Of a stretch of DNA of 15,179 nt, positions 8,845 to 15,179 are shown piece by piece (position 1 is the stretch's first letter; each line of letters begins with the position of its first letter). Made by a program: the position numbers and the translations under genes. The notes under the pieces were generated by a model, which had not been told where the DNA came from, did no database searches, and saw only the letters and a list, made by a program, of their open reading frames with translations. The DNA is taken from assembly GCA_015852425.1 (NCBI GenBank), contig JAAAIG010000899.1, forward strand, positions 1-15,179. Direction: 5' to 3'. This stretch comes from Gryganskiella cystojenkinii. Lineage: Eukaryota > Mortierellomycota > Mortierellomycetes > Mortierellales > Mortierellaceae.

Positions 8845-9287
8845 CGACACAGTCAACCAAAATCTGCAACAAGCACATCGACTGCGCGGAATACATTGCG
8901 TACTCTAAAAGCACATCGCACAGTGCCGTGTTTGCATCAGATACGCCAGCAGTAGACGGTACCACAGTCAACTCAGAAGCCACGTCCAGAGAGGTTTCTG
9001 GATTACGAAGTTCCCAAGAAAAAAATGCGACTGCTGCAATGCATACGTGTACGCCCCAGATTTCATCGAACATGTCGAGCTACAGCGCCCCGCATTGAAA
9101 GTGCGAATTGTCGCCGAAAGAGAATAATTATGGTGCTTCGCCTTACCTTTCACCAGTGAATATGACAAAATAATGAGATGAGATGAAGGGGGATGAAAAT
9201 GAAACCAGTTGTAGAGATGAACAGGACGAAGACAAAAAATTTCAAGGCGAGGAAAAAAGCGACGGAAAAGGACAAGATGCACTGTTT
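8845..9287. other. 5' flank of the HEPN-MYND gene
   Basis: A TAG stop lies upstream in the frame of the big gene, about 75 nt beyond the 8844 ATG, so the long frame cannot extend further without splicing. A 96-aa minus-strand frame (8783-9073, beginning MFDEIWGVHVCIAAVAF) overlaps its 5' end in another frame. A possible acceptor (CTTGTTGCAG, near 8865-8875) could join an upstream exon, but no donor in the right phase stands out. The region most likely holds the promoter and 5' UTR. Confidence 0.35.
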
Positions 9288-9431
9288 GCCTTTTGCTTTG
9301 CCTTTTGCTTTGCCTTTTGCTTTACCTCTTGCTTTACCTCTTGCTTTACCTCTTGCTTTACCTCTTGCTTTACCTCTTGCTGTGCTTGTTGCTTTGCCTT
9401 TTGCTTAACCTCTTGCTATGCCTCTCGCTTT
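9288..9431. repeat. 12-bp minisatellite, 12 tandem units
   Basis: Twelve consecutive 12-bp units occur without any slip in register: three of GCCTTTTGCTTT (9288-9323), four of ACCTCTTGCTTT (9324-9371), then five diverged units to 9431. The array is in two homogeneous blocks, which suggests two rounds of expansion. Because 12 is a multiple of three, every frame reads as a simple repeat (LPFA/LPLA or CFAF/CFTS on +, and KARG-like on -). The two small + strand open frames that cross it (9183-9545, 9193-9408) have no other support as genes. Confidence 0.9.
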
Positions 9432-9528
9432 ACCTCTGAATTGAACACAGATCATTGTTGCACAAAGATAATTTCAAGGGCACCTGAGGCGAGGTGTGGC
9501 GGTGCATTGCGACATGTCCTCGAAAAGA

Positions 9529-9553
9529 CAGCCAAGCGTTTATAGCGACGTTG
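9529..9553 (+). pseudogene. Second, short 28S rRNA fragment
   Basis: CAGCCAAGCGTTTATAGCGA at 9529-9548, continuing CGTTG to 9553, matches conserved LSU rRNA just before the peptidyl-transferase GATGTCGGCTC block, with one C-to-T difference from the remembered consensus. Homology ends sharply on both sides. Nineteen of its bases (9534-9552) are the exact reverse complement of 5436-5454 in the larger fragment on the other side of the HEPN-MYND gene. Both copies share the same T where the common consensus has C, so they may come from the same source or from this organism's own rRNA variant. Confidence 0.7.
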
Positions 9554-10315
9554 TGGTGCAGTGAAACCAGAGCATACAAGTACATGCAATTACGCCCGTT
9601 TAGTGAATACCAAAACAAAAAAGAGCGAACAAAAGATTTCTGTTCGTGGTTGCCTTTTTCCCATTCATTCCCTACATACTGATTTCCATTGTCCCTTTGC
9701 GTCGACCCTTATGATGAAGATGATGATCAGATACCTTGTGATCGCGGCAACCCTTGCGGCTGTGCTTTGGTGAAGCTTCCGCGTGTGTATGTGTGCGCCT
9801 ATGTTTCTGGCTGATTGCTACTACCTTCACTGTTACTGGCCAAAAGAACATCTTTCCTTCCTACTTCTTTGTGATCCGTGTCCTAGGCCAGATCGGCCAA
9901 ACCGAGACAATAGCATGGGAAGTTGGTCTCTTCCAAGGGCCAACCAAAGTCGGTTCAGCAAAGAAAGGCAAGAGAGAAGGATGAGTTTGACGGTGTGTAC
10001 GGGTTTATGCCGCGGACAGGGGAGCGATAGGGTGTGATGAGAGTGCCCGACTGAGAGGCGTCGAAGGGGACATGGTTCGAAGGAGAGCTGGGTTCCTGAA
10101 TGGAAAGAATGTTGTTCATGCCGGATGTAGAATGAAAGTGTGATAGACAAAATTTCGAATTGATAGAAGAGACGATGGACGAACGCGAAAGGGAGGTAGA
10201 TCAACGCTGGTCCGTGCACGTGGTGCCCACTTGCAGGAACTTTTTTTCCAAATGGCAAAACTTCAAAAGGGTAGTCGTTTTTATTTGTTCTATCTTCGGT
10301 TGATAATTAACTTCA
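9554..10315. other. Intergenic region without a recognised gene
   Basis: This includes the 3' flank of the ACOT9 gene, which reads right to left and stops at 10316. A 20-codon + strand frame at 9711-9773 (MMKMMIRYLVIAATLAAVLW) looks like a signal peptide. It stops at once, and no splice continuation in the right phase gives a sensible protein. Longer frames on both strands (for example 9833-10258 -) lack a proper ATG or any motif. Confidence 0.4.
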
Positions 10316-12818
10316 TTACAAACCCAAGTTCTTGCGACTCAACTGGGCCAGCTTGTTGCCCTCCATCCGGCGACGCTTACCCTCGAGGTAAAGCATTGAC
10401 TCTGCATAGGTCCTCGGCATCACCTTGGGGGTCACGTTCCCTTGCTTGGGATCCTTAAAAGTGAACCAAAATGTGTTGGTCGTATCTCTAGTTCCCTTTT
10501 GGACGTTGAGCAGATCGGCCTTGACCATAACTTGGAACGAGTGATGATCACCTCCCTCTGCAAAGACTATCTGGGAGTCCAGGGCCAAGATCGTACCAAT
10601 AGGCACGGGCTTTCGGAACGAGATATCGTCCAGCGCCAAGAACAATGGTCGGTGCTTGATAAATACTGACGCGTTACAAAACGCGAGCTCATAGGCTAGA
10701 CGCATAAGATATCCTCCGAAAATCTAGTAGTTAGAACAAAAAGATCAATAAACAGGAAAGACGATGTGAGCAACAGCGTTGGCGTTCGTGAGTTCGGGCT
10801 TCAAATAGACGTTCTGGGCAGTCACTCCTACCTTATCGTGAATGTTACGATCTTGAGGCTGCATGATCTGGAAAGCACTCATCTTGGTATCCTCCATCCA
10901 CTCGACATTATCGGGCTTTTTCATCTTCAGATGAGGATCATCATACTTGGAGTATTCAAGGTACAAATCATGGATCAACAGACGTTCCTCCTGTGTTGGG
11001 GGTCGCTTGGTCAATGCGGATTCGGCAGCAAGCTTCTTTTTCGCCTTGTGGTCTTTGAGGGGGGGAAGATATTCTCACGCTAGTCAGTTGTCAGTTTCTA
11101 TCGCATCATCGTCCGGCTCTGCCTCTTGTTCATATGTATATGTCCTCTGCATAGAATTACCTTCGCCCATCTGGAACAATTTCTTCTCGGCATCGTCTTG
11201 GAGGAGCAGCGGGTTCACCTGTGCAGCCTTGCCCGTAAAAGAATCGCGGGCGACCATGGTGAAGCGCGCAACCAAGATTGTGTCTCCATGTTCTCCTGGT
11301 TTCTCGGTCGACATTTCCTCCATCTTCATGAAAACTGTTAACGTTGAACAAAATAAAATCATGATGAATGAAGGGGTGAGTCTAAGGATCATTTTTCGCG
11401 CTTTGGCACAAAGATCAAGAACTTTGTCTGTTGTAAAAGATAGAACGCTATATAATACCTTCCATGGAACTGTATCCCACATATGTGACATGGCCAGAGA
11501 GTCGAAGATCCGACACGCCAATGGGCTTGAGGAAATCGATCCGGTCAACCGATGCTGTGACGATGGTAAAGGGCGAGCTATTCTGCGTGCCATCATCGGT
11601 ATGTTTGTAAGCGATTGCTCCAGCTAAGGCATCCAGGTCTTCCATGATTCTTCCATGCCTGATAAACAAATTAAAAGATCAGGTGACGGTGGTTAGGACT
11701 GTCATGATCTTGTTTCGCTTCCCCGCCCGATGCCACATTTAAGTCACTAGTTTGTGATGCATTTTTTTACCTGACGTTGCCTCCAAAGGTGATGTATTCT
11801 TCCAAAAGGGCTTTGTCCTTTGCAAACGGCAAGATAATTTCTGTGTAGGAGTCCTGCATCTTCTTTAGAACGAGCTCTCTCTTTTGATATGTTTCATGTT
11901 TGGTTGTCGTGCCACTCCCTTCTGAATGTGTCGAAGTCGGAGATCCATGCTGACTCGCCAGCTTGTCGATCCAGGAGGTGATCGGCAAAACAGTAAAGAG
12001 CTTGGTCCTGGTCGAGAAGGCATTAGCAGCAACAGCAGCTGACGCCGGTGTGACCAAGGCGCCTGCACCTAAAATCGCCAGGGGTGATAGGAGAGTACGC
12101 AACGTGGAAGATTAGGGGATAATTGCTTAATCGTGATAGGGCTTTGCCGGGTGTGTAAGCTCCGCCCAAAGTCGCCAGCAATCTTTTGTCTCATCTGACA
12201 CTCCCTGATTTGGATATGCGATGACAGTCGTTATATCAAGCAGCTCTTTTGCGCACAGCCATCCAGAACTGAGAGACAAAATCGAGTGTTCAAAGTCAGT
12301 TGGTGGGATTGGCCCTTTCAAGAAAAGTCGTGCAATCTGATTTTTTCTTTCTCACGGCTTAATGTGTGACCAACACGGTTCCTCCCGATGGCGGCGGATG
12401 GGTGTTGGGTGTCAGAAGTTCGATCTACATGGCATACGAACAAGTAGGACTCTTGTTTGTTATAAAAGTCGAGAAGATGGAACGCCTGATCTGCCATTGC
12501 TTTACCTTCTGTGGTGATGACCGTTGATCCCTGGCTTTTCTTTGCCAACTTGTCCAAGAGATCGCTGCCTTTCTTATCAGCCTGCAACGACCTAGAGACG
12601 GCCAGTTTCTCTTGGGTGAGTTGATCACGCAAATGTCTGTTGGCACCCGCTAAAAAAAGAGGTTTCTTTGTGTTCAAGAAGCGTTTGGCACCAACGCTCG
12701 ATCTACAGGTGAAAGTTGAGCCTGGTGTTGACGGGAGAGAATGTAAGAGAGTTTGCTGGAAGAGAGTCGATCGCGAGAGGCGGACCGCTGATCGCGAGCA
12801 AGTGGAGACACAATGCAT
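10316..12818 (-). CDS. ACOT9: ACOT9-type mitochondrial acyl-CoA thioesterase (double hotdog)
   Basis: The model is complement(10316..10723, 10832..11052, 11161..11334, 11459..11658, 11771..12068, 12506..12818), 537 aa. The last five exons are firm. Their introns are 108, 108, 124 and 112 nt with donors GTAGGA, GTAATT, GTATTA and GTAAAA, and every junction keeps the frame of the ACOT9 family. Family landmarks are KMQDSYTEIILPF (174-186), VRHGRIMEDLDAL (203-215), SGHVTYVGYSSMEV, ARFTMVARDSF, and FGGYLMRLAYELAFCNAS (404-421) with LALDDISFRKPVPIG after it. These lie in two hotdog-fold halves. The enzyme hydrolyses acyl-CoA to free fatty acid and CoA, in mitochondria in known members. The 5' exon (12818-12506) is less certain. 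It starts with an Arg/Ser-rich, acid-poor stretch typical of a mitochondrial presequence (MHCVSTCSRSAVRLSRSTLF) and joins in phase 1 across a 437-nt intron. It could instead belong to a separate small gene. Confidence 0.88.
12069..12505 (-). other. Putative long first intron of the ACOT9 gene
   Basis: The interval is bounded by donor GTAAAG (12505) and acceptor GGCGATTTTAG (12069), preceded by CCTAATC as a plausible branch site. A second acceptor six bases on (GTGCAG) would be in the same phase. At 437 nt it is about four times longer than the other introns here. It contains a 64-codon frame (12127-12321, ending WRLWAELTHPAKPYHD) and alternative donors (GTATGC near 12440, GTGAGA near 12350). 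Extra small exons or a separate transcript are therefore possible. Confidence 0.4.
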
Positions 12819-12825
12819 TTCTTTA

Positions 12826-12885
12826 GGGGGGGGGGGGGGGGGGGAAAAAGGGGGGGGGGAAGTTTTTTTTTTGGGGGGGAAGGGG
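12826..12885. repeat. Homopolymer block (G19, A5, G10, T10, G7, G4)
   Basis: The + strand reads G x19 (12826-12844), A x5, G x10 (12850-12859), a T x10 run (12863-12872), G x7 (12873-12879) and G x4 (12882-12885). On the ACOT9 sense strand this is a C/A-rich stretch ending only seven bases before the proposed ATG at 12818. Four G runs of at least four make a G-quadruplex possible. Run lengths may be affected by sequencing error. Confidence 0.9.
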
Positions 12886-13241
12886 AGTTTTCTAAAAGAG
12901 GAAGCAGAGAGAAAGAAGAATGGTCGATGGGAATGAACGGAATGAAAGGAATGAATGAAAAGAATGTTGGTGAAAATCGAATGAGGGAGCTTGAAGCAAA
13001 CGAATGAAGACTGACGGCAGGAAAGCGAGAGGAAATAGGTAAACATATGCAGAGAACCAGAAGAAATAATATCTTGTTTCTTGTCTCTTGTGTAAACGAG
13101 GACCCACATGGCATGCAAGATCGATCTGCAAAGAGAATCATCTCCGACAGAAATTGCGCCCAAATAGGGGTAGCAAAAAAGAGTATTCTACGGCGACCAA
13201 GTTGGCGTTTCAGCGTGGTGCTTTTTACTGAGAATACCATT
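12886..13241. other. Promoter region of ACOT9 and 3' flank of the PEX26-like gene
   Basis: This lies between the ACOT9 start side and the stop codon of the next minus-strand gene at 13242. The sequence is purine-rich on + (12890-13000), with an irregular GGAATGAA-like repeat at about 12928-12970. Open frames here come from the low-complexity composition and have no motifs. Confidence 0.4.
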
Positions 13242-14856
13242 CTATGTAACCGTCGTACCGATCTTCACTGTCTGGATCAACTTCGTTACCACTGTCGACA
13301 TTGCTGCAGAGTATCGGGCTCGATTCCTGGTCACCGCCGCCAGTAGTATAATCAGCGCCACAATCGCCATCAGATGGCTTGGACCTATGCGTGTACCCGT
13401 ATTCCGCACAAGCTCAAAGTAGTGTCGAATAAAGATCCGAAGTCTTCCTTGCAAGGATGTCGACACTGTGGCTGCTGTGTTTGTGATGCTGTTTCCGTGG
13501 TTTGTAGTGGCTATTGACAATGCTATTGATCTCTTTGGTTGGCTACCAGCCGACTTGTAGGCAGAGTGTTGTTGCGATGTTGTTTTGAGTGACGTCGTAT
13601 CGGTCGAGTGTGTTGTTTTGTGCAGTAGCGGTGTCGATGGACTGGAGAACGTCGGTGAAGAGACCAGTGTGGAATTGGCAGAGGATGCTGTGGACGAGTG
13701 ATCTTCAAAGGCTGTCGTTCTTATCGCTGGTTTCCTGAGTACCGATTTAGGTCTTAATGACCTTTGATGAAGTTTCTCCAGAGTTCTTGAATACACCTAT
13801 GTGGATGACAAGAAATTTTCCCCCGAATGATTAAAAGAGAAGTCAGGAGTGGATCTCCTATCTCCTAGTTATCGTCACCCAGTTCTTTACCGTTTTAGTG
13901 GATTGGGATAGGACATTGTTAAACTCGAGAAAGACTTGCGCAGAATCCCATTCGCCGAGCTTTGCGAGAGCATGGACTACGTAGAGCTCCATGAGCCGTT
14001 CATAGTTGATCATTTCAGTGTCTTTTATCCTGTTCTCATTGCTGGTGATCTGAGCTCCTGCTGCGGCCTCCAGATGGATCAGTTTCGTGTCTGGGATCGT
14101 GGCCAGGTATGTCTCCGTGATTTGTCGGGTGAGTTTGTACAGTCTTTGGTTAACACAGAGTAACGCTCTGCGCCAGTTTTTAGGACATTCCGGATACATG
14201 CAAAGAAAAGATAAAAGATGGCTTCCGTTAGCGAACACAGGTCAAGTCAATGAACAGAGATTAATGACCACGGAGGACATCCATATTGGTCAAAAAAAAA
14301 AAGAACGAAATTAAACATACATGGACACCATAACCTGACTGTCAACATCACCCTCGATGCCGCCATAGTCATTGACCAGACGTCTCCAAAGATCTCTGAC
14401 GAGGACTTCAGGACTATCCTTTGCAGAATCCCTTGTGTTTGTTACCAGTCGCCTCCTGATTCTCCCTGCGAACCCTTGTTTATCGTCCTTTGTAAGGGTG
14501 TGGGGCGTGGATGGTTCTTGGTCTGCGAGGATAGCACCAAAGACGGTAGCATTCAAGACCCAGAGTTTTTGCTTCAAGACCAAGAAGGAGCGTGGTGTCT
14601 GGGAGTCTTCCTCTGACTGATCGAGTCCATAGAGTTGGCTGGTTCTTGAGAGCAGGCTGAGGGCTTCGAGAGAGGTAGCATAGGCAGAGGCGAGCTGTCT
14701 GAGCAAGAAGGCGGACGTGGCAGTGCGGTAGTGTGCCAGAATCTGGGTCAAGGGACTGTCGACTGTTGATTTGTCAACGCCATGCTTGTTGTCGTCGTGT
14801 GTTTGCATGACCAGGTTGTTTGAATGTGGCAGAGTCGTCGTCGTCGTTGTCGTCAT
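13242..14856 (-). CDS. Tail-anchored peroxisome biogenesis protein, PEX26-like
   Basis: The model is complement(13242..13796, 13891..14167, 14321..14856), 455 aa. The intron donors are GTATGT (14320) and GTAAAG (13890), and the acceptors are TGGCGCAG (14168) and CACATAG (13797). An alternative acceptor at 14222 (ACGGAAG) is in the same frame and adds 18 residues. The N-terminus is threonine-rich, from an ACG run. Residues up to about 270 form a helical repeat domain (FLLRQLASAYATSLEALSLL; KLWVLNATVFGAIL; LMELYVVHALAKLGEWDSA). A Ser/Thr-rich linker is followed by one membrane span (about 409-427, LMAIVALIILLAAV) and a 29-residue basic tail ending KLIQTVKIGTTVT. Helical body plus C-terminal anchor is the layout of PEX26/Pex15, which docks the Pex1-Pex6 AAA ATPases on peroxisomes to recycle PEX5. 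The gene model is firm. The family name rests on layout and the GTTVT-like tail, so it is moderately sure. Confidence 0.62.
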
Positions 14857-15089
14857 GGTGTCATTGCTGAAAAAAGGAAAACGTGGTCTTTATCTTCCCA
14901 AAGGAGAGTGTGACGTGGAAAATGGGCCACGAAGAAGGTTTCAATGCATTGGACACCTCTCCCTTTTCCTTGTCCATCTCCATTTTCCCTGTCTTTACCG
15001 TTCTTTTCGTCACCTTTCCTTTCCTTGCCTTTCTTTTCCTTCTTTACGTATCCCATCCCGAGAAAGAGAGACCGAGGGAATACAGGACA
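14857..15089. promoter_or_regulatory. Divergent promoter region with a pyrimidine-rich tract
   Basis: This 233-bp gap separates two start codons facing away from each other (14856 on -, 15090 on +). Positions 14954-15055 are strongly C/T-rich on the + strand, the kind of tract often found upstream of fungal transcription starts. The region is short enough that the two genes may share regulatory sequence. No specific factor site is claimed. Confidence 0.4.
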
Positions 15090-15179
15090 ATGAACAACTA
15101 CCCCAACAGCAACATCGACCGTGGCTACAACACCACGCCCTCCCAGCCTACAGGAAACAATACGCCGCCACCAAGAATG
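15090..15179 (+). CDS. N-terminus of a + strand gene cut by the window end
   Basis: An ATG at 15090 in the context ACAATGA (A at -3) opens a frame that stays open to the last base (30 codons). The visible peptide is low-complexity, rich in Asn, Pro and Thr (MNNYPNSNIDRGYNTTPSQP), like the disordered N-termini of many fungal regulatory proteins. A pyrimidine-rich tract directly precedes it. No domain is visible, so the product cannot be named. Confidence 0.5.
   Translation, partial: MNNYPNSNIDRGYNTTPSQPTGNNTPPPRM

Noticed and set aside
8783..9073. 96-aa minus-strand frame beginning MFDEIWGVHV
   Set aside because: It overlaps the 5' end of the HEPN-MYND frame out of phase, and no donor was found that would make it a first exon. 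It is kept only as a remote possibility.
9193..9408. Small + strand protein with LPFA/LPLA repeats
   Set aside because: The repeat peptide is just the translation of the 12-bp minisatellite; all frames give similar repeats and no other evidence supports a gene.
9711..9773. 20-codon frame resembling a signal peptide, possible secreted protein exon
   Set aside because: It ends in TGA at once, and the splice continuations tried give stops or no recognisable protein.
9833..10258. 141-aa minus-strand frame
   Set aside because: It begins with TTG rather than ATG, shows low-information composition and has no motif.
12318..13163. 281-aa minus-strand frame extending upstream of 12818
   Set aside because: The part above 12818 is translation of homopolymers and pyrimidine-rich promoter sequence; only the part from the ATG at 12818 looks like protein.
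13310..13340. CGGGCTCGATTCCTG resembling a tRNA T-arm
   Set aside because: It lacks the GTTC core, no matching acceptor or anticodon arm is present, and it lies inside the PEX26-like coding exon.
1..15179. CRISPR arrays, bacterial operons, transposase or reverse-transcriptase genes
   Set aside because: None seen. The genes are eukaryotic with introns, and no frame carries transposase or RT motifs, including within 5349-9553.

Overview
The window looks like nuclear DNA of a filamentous fungus, most likely an early-diverging (Mucoromycota/Mortierella-like) one. The lineage is inferred from gene content and intron style, not from a search. Protein-coding genes have short spliceosomal introns (94-153 nt, donors such as GTATGT, GTAAGG and GTAAAA) that restore the reading frame exactly, plus one putative longer intron. 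No tRNA gene, CRISPR array or bacterial-type operon is seen.

Layout from left to right. Positions 57-200 hold a cluster of degenerate palindromic repeats (TTTTGAC...GTCAAAA type), followed by about 1.2 kb without a convincing gene. Positions 1396-3002 (-) encode a 467-aa START-domain lipid-transfer protein in three exons, with membrane segments at both ends. Positions 3918-4536 (-) hold the 3' part of an unrecognised gene, either spliced or decayed. Positions 5349-5460 (-) are a rearranged piece of cytosolic 28S rRNA (peptidyl-transferase region joined to the sarcin-ricin loop). Positions 5542-8844 (-) encode a single-exon protein of about 1100 aa with an unusual domain order: DZIP3-type HEPN, Hop-like TPR, Sel1-like repeats, a beta-rich domain and a C-terminal MYND zinc finger. 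A 12-bp minisatellite (9288-9431) and a second short 28S rRNA piece (9529-9553, +) follow. Positions 10316-12818 (-) encode an ACOT9-type mitochondrial acyl-CoA thioesterase in five certain exons plus one probable 5' exon. Positions 13242-14856 (-) encode a tail-anchored PEX26-like protein of 455 aa in three exons. At 15090 a divergent + strand gene begins and runs off the window.

The START protein, ACOT9 and PEX26-like protein are ordinary lipid, mitochondrial and peroxisomal housekeeping genes. All are on the minus strand, but each appears to be an independent transcription unit. The most unusual part is the 4.1-kb block from 5349 to 9553. There the HEPN-TPR-Sel1-MYND gene is bracketed by two pieces of the same 28S rRNA segment in opposite orientation, sharing a perfect 19-bp inverted repeat (5436-5454 and 9534-9552). 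This could be an undescribed rDNA-associated element carrying a HEPN gene, or a chance product of rDNA scraps inserted at repaired breaks. The sequence alone does not decide.
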